Notes under the pieces: model-generated
What the model saw: only the letters and a program-made list of their open reading frames with translations
Database searches by the model: none
Told to the model about the DNA's origin: nothing
Part shown: piece by piece, positions 40,501 through 54,335 of the stretch
How positions within the stretch are numbered: position 1 is the stretch's first letter
Layout: every line of letters starts with the position of its first letter
Source of the DNA: Albula goreensis
Lineage: Eukaryota; Chordata; Actinopteri; Albuliformes; Albulidae
Length of the DNA stretch: 64,000 bases
Assembly: GCA_022829145.1 (NCBI GenBank)
Contig: CM040764.1
Span: 11,800,049 to 11,864,048 of the forward strand
Direction of reading: 5' to 3'
Made by a program: the position numbers and the translations under genes

Positions 40501-42083
40501 CCAATATTGTGAAGTATTCAATCATCCCAGCATGTAAAGCAGCTTTATGGGCTCCTATCATGGGAACTCATTTTGATTACAATTCACATGTCATTCATTC
40601 AAAAATATGGATATTTATGTGAGAACCTCAGCTTGCTGTATGGTACAAATGCATCACACCTGGGAGTCAAACTTTAGACCGGTCCCTCAGCCCAACTGTT
40701 GCTAACTGCATGTGTGCTCACCCTTTTATCATCTTACAGGTTGTTTTACAACAACTGATTGGCTCCACTGCACCTCGGTGGTACGATCTTGAACACTATG
40801 GAAACAATGAAATTGACTGCAGCTGCTGTCGCCAACTTGGATCCTACAGAACAACTTTGGGACAGTGCTCTGAACACACAGCTGTATTTGTTTGTAGTAC
40901 CACCTAGTGGCACTCATAAGAATTGCATAATTTAACATCGTCACACAGTCAATAACACCAAGGTGAAAATATTTAAATTCATCGGAAATGGCAAGCTAGA
41001 ATGTAGTGTGAACATGCTTATTGAGAAGTGATATCTCTGTTTGCTGCAAGGTCTAGTGTTAACCAGTGTTGCCAGGATATGGCATGCAGAAGATTGCTCT
41101 TTGCAGTCATTAAACCCACTGGCAAACAGACCATGGCTGGTACAGCCAACTCTATCACATACCACAGCTGGAGTTTCTTGAACGTTATTCCCAAATTTTT
41201 AATGAGCTCCATTAGATATTCAACAGATGATTTCCCAGTCAAATTTTTTCCTGCCAAATCACCCAAAGTTCACATGGGTTCAGGTGGTTTAGGAGCAAAG
41301 GGGTGCCTCCTTCCTTGCTCTAAAACAAACACATTTCCTCTTGATGGGGTCACGGAATCAAGGCCCTTTCAGCGCTAGGCCCCCTTGTCAGCCGCGGCTC
41401 CGTTTGAAAGTGTCATAACAAAACCCACAATGTTTCGAAGCCTGGAGCTGTCTGTGTTAGTGCTTTGCCTTATTTGGTTAATTAGCGATTCCCGCGGTTC
41501 CCTTTGGAAACTCTTTAGGGAGCAGGTCACGCGGAACGGGCTGGAGCCAGGCTGGCAGGGAGCGCATGAAGGGAAATGCATTGCATTCCTGCTCACTCCC
41601 CTCGGAGCGTTCTGCCGCAGCCGCGCTGGAACGCATACCGCCGATCCACTCGCCCCTCCGTGCAGCTCGGAGCAGATCCCACTGCGCAACTCCCACATCC
41701 ACAAAACCACAAAGATCTTTTCACATAGGACTGCAAGCCCCTCAGAGACACTCCTGTCCCACCCATCACTAGGACCATATGAGTCATCGCTGTTTATTCT
41801 CCTCAGAGATTCTCTCTCTCTTTCTTCATATTGGTTCTGAGAAGTGCACAGAAATCTGTGCAAGCCTGGACGAAGGCCTGCAGCTCTGCCTAGGTGAATA
41901 CAAGAGGACATAAGCAGGGGGAATTTTACGGACAGGAAAGAACATTGCTCAGGGCCCCGAGCATGAAGGGGTCCCTGAGTGTAATGAACATTGGTCAGAA
42001 GGGCCCCATGGCGTTTTCTGTCTAGGGCACCAAAAGTCTCAAGAATCACCTCTGGGCATAGGAGTATAGCATTCACTGGAGCA

Positions 42084-42211
42084 TAGGCGTCATTTACGCT
42101 GGCGACATGTCCCCACCACCTTTTGTCGTGGCCCATTTTTTCCCCACCATGTTTCGAAAGCCTTTAGTTAGGTGAACCCGTCGTTGTCCCCAGCGCTTTT
42201 CAAAACAAACT
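42084..42211 (-). mobile_element. dispersed repeat, copy A
   Basis: Its reverse complement matches 61399-61542 over nearly its full length: shared AGTTTGTTTT, CTGGGGACAAC, GGGTTCA, GTGGTGGGGACATGT and GTAAATGACGCCTA. An interspersed element, class not determined. Confidence 0.75.
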
Positions 42212-42378
42212 GATGCCCTTGCGCAGGAGTCTCCACACACCTGATTTAGGGACTGTGTGGTGCCAGAATACCATAAAACACAATGTAAGGGCAGTCAAAG
42301 GCTATGCATGAGATCAGGACTCACTCAGCAATATTCAAGTGCAATAGGCAGAATTGCCACTACAAACATGCTTTGTTG

Positions 42379-42500
42379 ATACACTCAGAAAAAAAGGTTT
42401 GTTAAAGGTTTGAAAACGGTTATGTATAGTACCAAAAACCTTCCATCAAGCATGGAAAAGTCTTTTGGTCCTGTTTAAAATCTTTTTCTTGGAGTATATG
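42379..42500. mobile_element. AAAGGTT-type teleost repeat fragment
   Basis: Begins ACACTCAGAAAAAAAGGTTT, followed by TTAAAGG, a GTTATGTATAGTACCAAAAA segment and TTTTCTTGGAGT. It resembles a widespread fish DNA-transposon-like repeat with alternating AAAGGTT units. Family not assigned. Confidence 0.5.
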
Positions 42501-43179
42501 AAAAGTTTCCATCTGTGATACAGTGCTGGTAATTGACAAATGTCCAATTTGACTAATCAGCCACAGACTAGCCACAGTTAAGTCTTGATGCCAAAACAGC
42601 TGTTGATAGGGACCATCAAAATGCTAGCAATTGCTTCTGACTAATGGATCACTGTTGGAGAAATATTCTGAAGCATTTGTGTAGCGCCACTGTTTGCTGA
42701 TAGATTGGTGATAGGTGGTTAATTATAGAATGTACACTGTATTCAGTAGTATCCAACATCAGACCATCTGAGTGGAGCACATTTTTTGGGCGGTGATCTA
42801 TATGATTCAGGCTGCATCATACACCAATTTCAAGAGATTTCAAAACTAGACAATTTAATAACTCCCAAAACTTTCACATCTGCGCCCCTCTATTTTGTCT
42901 GCCCTGGTAGTCCTTTTGTCAATGTGTTCTGGAACGCTCATAAAACAGCTCTGGAATTGTTTGTAGGTCATCCGATCCTCTTTTTTTGTGGAATCTCATA
43001 TTTGGTATGCGCCACTGGCGACCTGGAGGAGGAAGTATGAATTATAATCGTCGATGGACTGCAAAATAATTGAATATGAAGTTATGCCATCTATTTCCTC
43101 TTCAGGGCAATATAGAATGGCCCACCATACTCTTAAGACATTTTGTAATCTGTCAATATAGGCTTAATATATATTATTT

Positions 43180-43230
43180 GTTAAAATAAACAAATAAATA
43201 AACAAATAAATAAATAAATAAATAAATAAG
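43180..43230. repeat. AAAT tetranucleotide repeat
   Basis: CAAATAAATA and AAATAAAT units over about 50 bases. Confidence 0.9.
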
Positions 43231-43854
43231 ACTCGTTTATGCCTTGCAAATTGTCTTTCAACAATCATACCAGTCATGGATGTCAGAATTTCCAGATTAA
43301 CTGAAATTCTTTCCACCACGACTCAAGCGTCAGCCTAATTTCAGACTTCCATTTGTCAGTTACGAAAGGACAGACCGAGTATCCATCAAAAGGAAAGAAA
43401 ACTGTAAACCACAGCTATACAGGGGAAGTCCAACAAGCAAAGACGGAATGAGCGATTTCCCAACTTTAACCTCTCAGTTACTGTATGCCTTGAACATTTG
43501 TTCTCATTTTGATGTCATTTGTACGTGGACGAAAAGGCCACAAAGGCTAAACTTGCAATTTTTTATTTGCATTGCAAATAGTTGCAAAACAAAACCCCAA
43601 GGTAATAGCGAATGTATTTGTTCGTGATTTGTCTTCCTAAATTGTTTGTAATTCCCTCCCTAGCTCCCCTACTAAGCCATAGTCTCACTTGTAGCGACCT
43701 AATTTTGCTGACTTATGATTGTTATTATTACTAATGGCTTTTCGTTTTGTTTCTTCAACATATCATCCACAGGGTTTAGTCCATGCTAATCCCTCTGGCA
43801 CTTGAGACTTTAACCCCCTCTTCCATTGAAACACCCTCGTCCCGACATAATACA

Positions 43855-43922
43855 TTTAGTGTTGTAAATCGCTCCGGACGAGAGCGTCTGCTCAATGCCT
43901 ATAATATAATGTAATGTAATCC
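43855..43922 (+). repeat. SINE/L2-type 3' tail
   Basis: GTTGTAAATCGCTC, then AGAGCGTCTGCTCAATGCC, ending with ATAATGTAATGTAAT. Matches the common teleost tail with its short tandem end. Confidence 0.7.
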
Positions 43923-46359
43923 AATTAATTTATAATATAATGTTAATCCAGTAATAGTCCGTGGTTTCTCAAGGATCTAACAGGTAAATTTACATGCAGT
44001 TATTTAGACTGTATAGACCTATATACAGCTTTGTATGCAATAAGACCTATCCCTAAACTGTCTCAGCAGTTACTGTAGATTGACAAGTATTTGAAAACTG
44101 AGCTCTTACTATTGTTCGAGGAGGCAAATGTGAATTAGGGAATCTTGTTAATGTATCATGTAGATTGAACACAAAAGAACATTGGAGTCCAATGGAAAAA
44201 AAAACTTGGCATGGTGCACGGCCAATAGGACACTGAAATGTACTGGCAGCTCCCTTAATCAACTTTAATCAGAACCTCCTTTCCAGTCCCGAGTCTCTCA
44301 GCACCATGTGGGTAGAGAGCGTCATTAAAATACTATCCAAAGCCATTTCCAGTAGATTCAAAGCAGATGACTCCATGTGTTCCTTCTTTAGACTGAAACT
44401 TCGAGCCACGACCAACATATTATAACCCATTTTTGGAGTTTAAAATCGCTGTAAATAAGAATAAAAGTACATAAAAAAACTATCCCGTATTTTTCAATTT
44501 GCATAATAATTACATTAATAAAATCAAAAAACCTCTCACAATGATTGCACAATTCCGGGTGAAATAGCTTTCCTTATTTTTAATTTTCTTATTTACCTTG
44601 CTCATTATTATTATGAAAATTTCATGGATTCACCTGTCGTGCGACGACTGAAGAGTCAAGATGCGAGCCGTAATAGTTTCAGTAAGAGAGCGTCCTCTGT
44701 GAGAAGTTAATCCTTGGAAAACCTGTATATCCGCGCCCCAAATGACCTCAGATGCTGCGCTGTGAGTGTGTGTCACATCTTATTCCAACTCCGCCACTGT
44801 TGTATGTTACTTACGACTAGCCGTCCAATGTATTTTAAACACCAAATATGATCCTAAAATCCTCAAATTAATCTAGTTCGTAAATGGTTAATTGTTTAAA
44901 AATTTAACAATGAGCACGCTAATGAAAAAGAGTTATTTTATTTCTGGAAAGGCTCCGTTCTGTGTGTTACAGGGAGAGAGTGATTGAGACCACATTACTA
45001 CGAATTAGAAACAGGTTAGCTTTCTGCTCTTCTCAGGCTCTTTCATCTGTCACTACACCACCTGTTTCTAGTGACAGAACACTTTCAAATTGGTTTCAGC
45101 TGTTCTTCTCCAATTTGAGCTGTTGATAATAGTTTTTCTGTTTAAGCAGGATGGAATATTTTTAAATCTTAATTTCCACTCACTCATTTTTAATGAAAGA
45201 GGATAAAGTGGATTCTTTATATGATTATTGCAACAAAAGTGAGTTATTTATGAATACATCTTGTTCTTATAACCTACTATACATACCACTGGAAAAGATA
45301 AAAGTGAAAGCAATCATTGAAAAATATTATGTACAACAATACAGTTATTTTAGCCCATCGTTACTTCTGTTGGCCTACTACTGTGAGTGTTAACCGAGTC
45401 AAAGACCGGTCTACATGGAACGAAGTTCTGTTATGCATCTGTGTTCAATAAGGCCACTTGCTTTAAAATGTTGTTATTGTTATTGTTCAGCCGGAAACCA
45501 TAAGCATAACACATTAAATGATATGAGATGAGATGTCTTCTTCAGTGTTCCAGATGGGCAGTTGCAACTTGATTCATCTGTATCTACCGGCAATCAGAAA
45601 GAAAGAAAAAAAAAAACGCAGACCGTCAGATCATTAGGGTTCCTTGTTGTCTATCCTACCTTGTTTGAAGTTTAAATGCTTTTCCTTAAAATAGAACACG
45701 CTTCCTTAAAGCAGATGAATCACTTTGACCCTTGAGCTAAGATGTAATTGGTGAATGGAAAATAAAAACCCAGGTCCTGTTTCAATTGGCTAGATTCCTG
45801 TCATCCCCCCCACTCTCTCCTCTGGATGGCACAGCCTGAACTCAGGCAATTCAGAGTTGGGAAGGAAAAAGCATGAATGTACTGTATGAAGCAGGTACAA
45901 CCAAAAAGTCCACATTTTAATGGCAGCCATACCAGGTGGAGACAAATAGTAATCCTATTGGCATATATATTCTATTCTGATCACATAAGTGTGACAAATT
46001 CTGCCTAGATGTGCGGAAAAACGCACAACTTTTATAAATCAATAGAAATAGAGAATCTAGAGGCAATTAACGTTTCAATTAGCATTTCTAACGTTGTATC
46101 AAAGCCTATGGCATAAGACACTGCGCTCCATAGAGAAACAGTTGTTTTGATAATAAAAATGAGTTATGAGGAGGGTGAATAATAGAAAGCCTGTGCTTTT
46201 CGTTATAAATTACCAATGCAGAGGTGCAAATCCCTTGGGGAAGATACATTACGGCAAGACTTCATACCATAGGCGTCCTGAGATTTACGCTAGAAGTACT
46301 TTGTTAGAAAAACTTCCTCGTGGTATTCTTCTGCCACGACCTGTTTTCCTTCTCCCGTA

Positions 46360-46510
46360 GTTTTAGTGTTGCGGGCGCTTCCTCTACGGGGGGAAATTGG
46401 AGTCGCGCTTTGACCGCGCGGACCGGGGGTCCCAGTGTGAGCGCCCGTCTGGCTCCGCTCACCGTCTGCGGCAGCATCCCGCGACGCCGTTAAGAATAAT
46501 GAGGTCCGGA
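46360..46510 (-). promoter_or_regulatory. CpG-rich block with minus-strand donor
   Basis: GC- and CpG-rich in an AT-rich region, with a strong minus-strand donor (GCAGACG|GTGAGCGG, about 46459). A candidate promoter or first exon for the long pde4dip isoform, by position only. The only ATG just before the donor would give MLPQT ending in phase 0, which does not fit the 32030-32082 exon directly. Confidence 0.25.
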
Positions 46511-46574
46511 AGCCCAGGGACTTCAATTAGTTATAGTTAGGAGCTAAGGTCAATCAAACCAGCATGGCATGCTC

Positions 46575-46600
<26 letters not shown>
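46575..46600. repeat. 26-base poly(A) tract
   Basis: Uninterrupted A-run directly to the right of the CpG-rich block at 46360-46500. May be a simple repeat or the end of a retroposed sequence. Confidence 0.9.
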
Positions 46601-46605
<5 letters not shown>

Positions 46606-46838
46606 CGTTAGACAGGCAACACATACAGTTCCTTATTTATTTAGAAAATGTTTTTATAAAATGCACATCTTCAGAATGGGTTTCTGCTTCAAGACAGTAC
46701 GCAAGTTTTTTTTCTCTTTACTGTGTATTAGTTTAAAAACCAGGATTAATTCAATTAAAATGTTATTCTCTGTAACACAATCGGTTCATTAAACAAGTAA
46801 CTGAGCAGTGTAATAAACTTCTTGTATTTGTGAGCTCT

Positions 46839-46968
<130 letters not shown>

Positions 46969-49908
46969 ATCTTTGAGCTATTCGTCATAATTCATCTTGG
47001 AGTATTTCAAATTCGCCTTCATCATCATAATGAATATTGTCAAACGGCTAACATGTGGGCTACATTGTTCTTTCATTGATTTGTATTACTTTAATGAGAA
47101 CCAAAACATGGCTACAAAAAGTGGCGGTTCAAAATGTTTCTCACCTAAATACATTATTGAAAGCTTGCATGGCTGTCTGAGGAGTCTGCATTTTGCTTGC
47201 TTTGATATGTTCAGATATAATCTCTTTCCAAACTGTTCCAGAAGGTCTTTTCATTTGAAGATGTCAGTGTTGCTTTTGTCTGAAAAGTGGCTTCAAAAAC
47301 AGCCCATAGAACCTTACAGAGCCATGAAAGGCCCTTTCAGGACATCTCGTTTGGAGAGCAGTGGGAAGGAATATTCTTCAAAGCTTCCAAAGTCAAGATT
47401 TTTTTTGTCTAAAATCTTCTGTTTTATTGAATAACCCAAAGGGCACATGGCCGATTATATGAAAGCCAGAATCTCCTAGTATGTGCTATTAAACAGTTTA
47501 TTGGGAAAAACTGGCTGCATGCAGTTTGTGCATTATGAAAGTCATGTCAGATAAGCAGCTCTCACTTTCAGCTGAAAAGCTCATTCTCTTATGAAAATTA
47601 TTACAAGTTGCAAATGATTCATTCGAAGTTGCAGATTATTGCTAATTATTCATTAAACACATTTGTCAGGCTTACAGCACACATTTTTTCATGGCACTGG
47701 GTCATTTAGATCTATGGTCATTTTAGAGGCTGTTTGCTTTAATGGTTTTAAACAAAAAAAGTTCCTCTGTTCTTCCTCAGAGGAGTTTGTCCTCATTTAT
47801 CATAGGTTGTCATGATACTGAGCGCTATTTCTCTTTCCAAATGAAATTTCTGAATCAACCTAAGTGGCCCAAGGTACATGGTGCAAATTGAGGATGATTG
47901 TGTTTGGAGTAGGGAAGAGCACAGCAGAAGGCCATAGGGGAAACAAACAGCAGAGGGTGACAGAGAGCTGGTTTTAAGAAGTTGAATGGATTGGCTGTCC
48001 AGGTACAAAGCTGGGGTTTGGGGTGATTGCTAATGTGTTTCAAATGATTAGTAATTATCATGATTATCCACAAGTCAGTTACAAAACAAGATTTCATTTT
48101 CTGCAAAATGGTTCTGGAATCTGATTCTCATAGTAGACACAATGTCAGAACTAATTCATAATGTAGACCATTAAAATGGTGGCTCCTTAGAGATTATGAT
48201 TTTGAGGCAAAGTGATACCTTCAGTCGAAAAGTTTTGCTCTCCACAGAAACAAAACTCATCTGTTTGTTTGACTCAGACATGTAACATGGCTCCACCCAT
48301 TTTTCTTTGTCTGAAACTTAATTCACAAGCAGATCATATGGTCTATACAGCACTACAGTAGGCCTAGCACCAACCTAGGAATACATGGATCTCTGTGACA
48401 GCTCAATGACAATAACTGGTTGTCTGTGACTGCCTGGTAGGTCACTGGGTGTAACTAATGAAGCAGCAGAGGAATTCTGGGAAACAGAACCACCCTACTT
48501 CTGGTGTAGTTGATGCCAGACCAAACTCTCACTGGTGTGACAAATGACGAAAGTGGGCCTACTTAATTAGAATAGATTTCAGTAAATACATAGCTTTACA
48601 AATGGATAATGTTGCAAAATGTTCTATAACCACCCAGCACAACAGGGTTAGCCAAGCAAAACAGCTAGTGTAAGCTAAAATCAATGGCATCATACCAATA
48701 TCCAGAATCTTTTTTGTCTTAGGCCTGGCCAATAGTGGACCATCAGCCTGCTGTTGGGAAAGTCACTCTATGCTGCCTGAAGCTTCAGGCCACCACACAC
48801 ATATGGTCTGTGTCTGAGCCATAAAGCTCAGTCATAATCTATTCTGTTACACTGTGGTTATAAACGAGGGCCAGTGAAGGTGCATTCTTTAAATAGTTTT
48901 GGATGCAAGGGGGAAAATCCATCTTTCTGAGTAAATCTATCATTGATTAAATGCTGACGACGTCTCAAACATACGTCATGTTCGCCACCATAATTGCCCC
49001 CTGCTCCCAACAGAGTTGTATTTAGTGGTGGGCTTGCGGTCAAGGAAATGAATGTGCTAATTCATCCGATGCTGAGACTTCACAACAGCTGCTTACACAT
49101 GGATAAGATGCCTTTTTTTTACTAGATAATTTGTGCTCTCCTTCCCCCTCCTGCTCTTAAGAAGGCCTAACTAACAATAGCATTGAAGTATATTATAGGA
49201 AACAGTAAATATGTTTGGAAACAACATACAGCCTCTAAATAAACTTTAATTGCTATTCCTGGTGGAAAAAAATACTTCATGGAGTGTTTATATGTGTTGA
49301 GGAACAAAACCCAACCCTGCTGCTATTTGTACTATAAATTTAAGCTAGAATTCCCAAACTGGGGTCCCAGGGGGGTCCTCAGAAAAATGAAAAAATATTT
49401 TCCCTTTGAAGAACATTCAGTTTATATTTCCATACTTCATAAATTACATATTTTACCATTTTAGTTAAAAAGAACCTTTTTTTGGTGTACAACTCTTTGG
49501 TAATGCTGTAATGATTATAAATATTTTAATAATACATAATTAAAATCATTTAATTTCTGTCATTTGTACATGGCTCCCTATTTCCATCTTGATTAAAACA
49601 TGCTCCCCGGCAGTAAGGTATTAAGCGCTCACTGCATGGTAGTTAGTGCTAGATGAAGTTATCCTGTGTAAAAATGTTTTTTTTTTATGATGGGGCTCTT
49701 ATCTACAGAGGATCATTTCTGAGGGCCTTGAGGTGGACACAGAAGTGTCTGAATGGGAGATTGCAGAGTCTCTGCTTCCTCTGCACAACTGCAGTACAGC
49801 TCTGTGTTGCTTCCTGTTGTCACTTAGGCAGCTAATATGACACCTCAAAAGGGCATCAGAAAATCCTGGGTACTAAAATGCCCGAGGATCATTATTTATT
49901 TGTATGAA

Positions 49909-50045
49909 GCTAGATATTTACTGAAGAAATCGAGGTGAAGTGCCTTTCTCAAGGGTTCAACAGCACTGTCCTGCCTAGGAATCATCCCTACAATCTTTTA
50001 GGTACAGGCTTAGCTCCCTAAACATTACACCACACTACCACCCCT
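49909..50045 (-). mobile_element. SINE fragment related to 16681-16870
   Basis: Shares CTAGATATTTACTGAAG, GTTCAACAGCACTG and TTAGCTCCCTAAACATTACA-type segments with the copy at 16681-16870, in the same orientation, but lacks the CTGGATAA tail. A diverged partial copy. Confidence 0.6.
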
Positions 50046-53000
50046 TTAATGCTCCAGTTGTTTCAAGAGTTTGGAAAAACATTCTTTCCAGTCTAGTTGC
50101 AGGGCTGCTTCCTTACAGAAACCAGTCAAAACTGATCATCAAACTATAATGTGGACCTAATTCCATGATACACACACAGGTAGTGGGTAAGAAATCCACT
50201 GAGTCCTGCAGTATCCTGCAGTTTTTCATACTTGGGTGATGATGTTGATCTGTATCTTGGAGCTCTTGGCTGTGCTGAGCAAATTTCTAAAAGCATGGTG
50301 TTCATTCTCAGCCTGAAATCGTGCTTCGCTGCCTCTTTTTTTTGGCCACCCTTACCACACACTGTTAACAGCTGTGCGGTGTTTCACTCAACTTCAACTT
50401 TTAAACAAGTCCCTGTGAGGGCGAGCCAACGGCACTCTATAATACAACCTCCGTGACCTTAAAAATATTTGTTTGTGGTTTTAATATTAACATGGTTGGG
50501 GTTGGGAGGGGGGGCAGAAAAGAAATAAAAGATAGGAAATGACCACTGCCTGCTGAGGAAGGTGGTTGTATGAGCGACAAGCTTGACAAGAGAGTCTCTG
50601 AAAGGCACGAATCTCAGCTCCCGTCCCTGCTGCCGTCTCCACTCCGCTCCACGTCTCTCCACTGTCTCCTCCATAATGGGCTCCAGATGCTGGGGAGCAG
50701 GAGTGGGCGGGTCACGCGTGTCGTCGGCGGGTGGAGGGAGACGCCTGTCCGAGGGGAGCACCGACGGGGGGTTTTGGGTGGGGGATGGGGGGCAGGGCGG
50801 AGGGCTGCTGGGCTGACAGAAGGCTGGGGTCCAGCCGTGGGTCACTGGCCGAGCACATCTGGAAGCACTTCAGGTCAGCGGCGCAGTCCGTGAAAGGTTA
50901 TGTGGAGAGACGGACGTCCTGCCCCGGAGAGCCACGGTGTGGACAACAAGCGCGATTCTGCCCTCCCCCCTCCAGCTCCCCTCCACATCCTCCATTACAC
51001 ATCCCCAGGGACGAGCCATATTGACCGGTGGGCCCCAGGTCCCAGAACTGACTGACTCTGAAACCTTTTGCTATTATCCTGTACCACCCTTTTCAGTGCT
51101 GAATGCAAATAACTAAGCAACTATGAAAATAAGCTAGTTTTTTTCCCTTCTGGTAATATGAACCCTTTGCAAATCGGCAACAGGGGATTTAGAAAGCTCA
51201 CCACCTCTAAACTGTGTCATACATTGTGACAAATTACTGTCTGAAAAGATACATTTTACTCACAAACTATTAAGATGTAACAAACCACAGATTGCCAGGA
51301 AATAATACAAGGTCAGGATGAAAAAATAATAATTGCATTTGACAAAAAAGAGGCGTTGTGGAAAAGAAATTGCCTTTTTTCCCCGAAATGAACGTGAGCC
51401 ATTTACAGGCCCTTGGTGTGCCCTAGATTCTGGGAAAGGGCTGACTTGTGAACTTGCGGGACAATAAAGATTCCATTTGGAATTAAACGGAACAGGACTT
51501 GCTCATGGGGGCATGCGAAATCCGTTACTACGGGAACGAACACTGACTGGAATTTTAATGTGGGTTTTTACATTTACATTTGGGCATCCAAATGGGTCTC
51601 GTTAAAAAAAGCATCGTATTAATTTTTCCAAAGTTACGAAACTCACTGAAAACAAGTGACAAAGCTGTGTTGGAATGCTGTTGTGTCCATCAATAATATT
51701 GATATTCAGATAAATTGCCATAGCAGCTGGATGAGTCAAATCAGGGAAGCTGCTCAATCCAACAGCTAGAACTCTGAGTGACAACATTGAGAATGTTTTC
51801 ATTTTCACTTATTGTGTTTATGTATCTGTTTATTACTATTACTGAATGAACACATTACCTCAAATCATTGAAATTACACCTTAAACACCTCAAAATGTAT
51901 TGTGGGATTAAAACAATACACAATCAATATTTGCTAAAATGTTCCTTGACATTTAAAGAAAAAAGGTCAAAGTGATTAGACTGGACCATCCCCATCCTAT
52001 AACAGCTGAGTGACTGGGTGATGCACTGCCAAACGTAAACCCAGTGATTGAGATAATTACACAGAACCAGTGCTGTGTTTACCTCAAAGATTCGCTTGGG
52101 ACTTGGATCTAATGAGAGAGGCCTGTTTTCTGCAGCTGTGATAATTCCCCCTGCGCTGTCAGTCAGGTCCACATTCCTGTCCACAGCCTGCTTTGTTGTT
52201 GATTGAGGAGAGCAAGGCATTCCGGAGAGGATCGTGCAGGGGATTTGGGTGGGGGGGCTGGGGGGTGATGCCACAGCAGATCAAAAGAGTGCACGCTCGG
52301 GGAGAGAGAAGCGATGGCAATCCGTGGGCAGGGCCCCGGCCGGACCTGGGACTAGCCAGAACTCCCGTCCTGACAGCTGCGTCCCCACGCAGGGGGCCAC
52401 TCCACAGGCGAGCCCGGGGCAGCGGGGAGGGGGGGGATGGGGGAGAAGAAGGCCATGGAGGCCCTCTCTGGGAAGATGCTGTGCACGGTTCAATAACACC
52501 TCAACCCTAACAGACTCACCCATACTTTCAGTGGAACCATGTATGCAGAAACATGTAAATAGAGACATGGCACAATTTACATCTTCAAGACTTCTATGAG
52601 GAGACAGTAGAATACAATACTGCCATTTAAAGCTCAGCAGTGAAAAAGGTAATTGGATGTGGTGGAAAAGGGGTTTAAAGGGGTTTAACTAAACCATTTG
52701 TGATTTATTATTTAGGAATTAGGGTTGAACATGTGGGGGTATCAGGTCCATAAAAGGTGTAACTTAAACTTAAAACTTCCTCTGCCAATGGTCAGAATCT
52801 CAGAGGTCACTTTGAGGGCAGCAGAAGCGGTTGTGCCCGAGAAGCATTGGGCAGAAACAACATTTCGATGACCAATAAACCACGCAAACCCCCTGCCCCA
52901 CACTTTTTTAAAAAGAAAAATAAGGATTTCCTGTGCCATAAATATGTTGTTTTCAAACTAAATAAACTCTCCCTGCAAACATGGCAGACCCTGAGCAGGG

Positions 53001-53809
53001 ATCCACTCAGCAGACAGAGCGAGGGAAGGGGCCAGGGGAGAGAGAGTCTATCATTGGGCAGTAAAACGGTCCTGTGCTATTCACACAAGCTCCACCAGCC
53101 GTTTCCTCTCCGCGGCCAGTGCACGTGCGTTTGAAGCACGGTCCAAAGAAAACACAGACTCCCCTCCGGTGGACGGACAGACGACGGTCTGAGCTTGCAT
53201 GCCCTGAATGGCGTGTTACATAAGGAGCTGTCACCGTGACAGCCGTCGCCATGGTGGCTGTCGCCAGGGACTGGGACAGAGGCCAAGCAAAGACTCAGGA
53301 ATGCTCAACTGCTTTCTCAGATTTCCTAGAAAACATAGAGGGGCTCTTTTGTTTAGTTCTTTTGTTGAAAGTGGATAAACTGAAAGATATTTTTCATTTT
53401 TAGATCCACCATAAGGAGAGAAGTATAAAAAGTATTTTGTGATCTCTCACACATGAGCCAGACATTAAAGATCTTAAAAGACATCCAAACATATAAGCTC
53501 TCTGTTGAAACAAAGGCAGATTGAATATAATGATTGAATAGTTTATGAAAAGCACAAACTGTTGTGTTTATTCCAAGTAGCCTTTCTCTTGTGTGATTTT
53601 GTACATAGATAATAAAAAAATGATTTTCAAAAGAATTCAGTTATTTTTCCCCTCAAGTTTGCCAGCAACAGCTTAGAAAAGCATAGTTGCATTCCAGCAA
53701 AACAGGTCAATTCCACAACTTCAGCAAGTTAAAAATCTCTGACCTCAGAATTTAAAACCAAAAAATACCATCACTTTGAAACAGCTGCATTATATTGCTT
53801 GAAGTGCAT

Positions 53810-53815
53810 TTTATT
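53810..53815 (-). promoter_or_regulatory. candidate prrx1 polyadenylation signal, distal
   Basis: AATAAA on the minus strand, 837 bases downstream of the prrx1 stop, in AT-rich sequence. It would give a 3' UTR of roughly 0.85 kb. Inferred from the hexamer and position only; transcripts may run further. Confidence 0.35.
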
Positions 53816-54329
53816 GTGACATTTTAGTTACAAATAAAGATATTCAAGATATATACAGAGAGAAAGCGCAACTAGGTCTTGGGTCCAAAAGAAAGTCACA
53901 CTGAATTACATTAGCTTGCCTAGATATCATACATTTGGTCAATCAGAAATGCATTTTTGACATTTATATGTCAGTGGCACAGTACAAAATGGAAAAAAAG
54001 AATACAAAATTAAAATATTTAAATGGTTCAGACTTCCCAGTCTATAATCAAGAGGAAAGCCTGTTTTTCCTACATTCCTTTATATCTCCAAACTCTGAAT
54101 GGCTTCCATAGTCACTGGTCTAAGTCCAATGATTCAGTCATACTCCGCTGATAAAGGAGTGCATTACAGTTCAGAGGCTACTGGGATAAACCAAGTGTTC
54201 ATTCCCATCCCAAACTGTCCAAAAACCACTGGGGGGAAGCTGCCTCTCAAATGGTGGTAGAGAGCAAAGGGTACTGCCTTCAATCTGTCCTTTCTTGGTT
54301 AATCAGTGAATGTAAATATGACCAAATGT

Positions 54330-54335
54330 TTTATT
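54330..54335 (-). promoter_or_regulatory. candidate prrx1 polyadenylation signal, proximal
   Basis: AATAAA on the minus strand, 317 bases downstream of the prrx1 stop. The hexamer is a consensus match only; use is inferred from position. Confidence 0.35.

Noticed and set aside
41375..42136. Longest open frame in the window (253 codons, minus strand) as a gene
   Set aside because: Its N-terminal part lies in the dispersed repeat at 42084-42211, its composition is not protein-like, and no domain is recognisable.
46290..46526. 78-codon minus-strand frame as the pde4dip N-terminus
   Set aside because: Weak Ser/Pro/Arg-rich resemblance to the human long N-terminus is composition only; phase and key motifs do not fit.
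50459..50893. Overlapping frames of up to 128 codons in the G-rich block near 50.7 kb as a gene
   Set aside because: Proline/glycine-rich products of GC-rich sequence on both strands with no splice structure or homology.
52193..52599. Frames of 105-121 codons near 52.3 kb
   Set aside because: Produced by a G-run-rich stretch; no motif, no conserved splice site in phase with prrx1.
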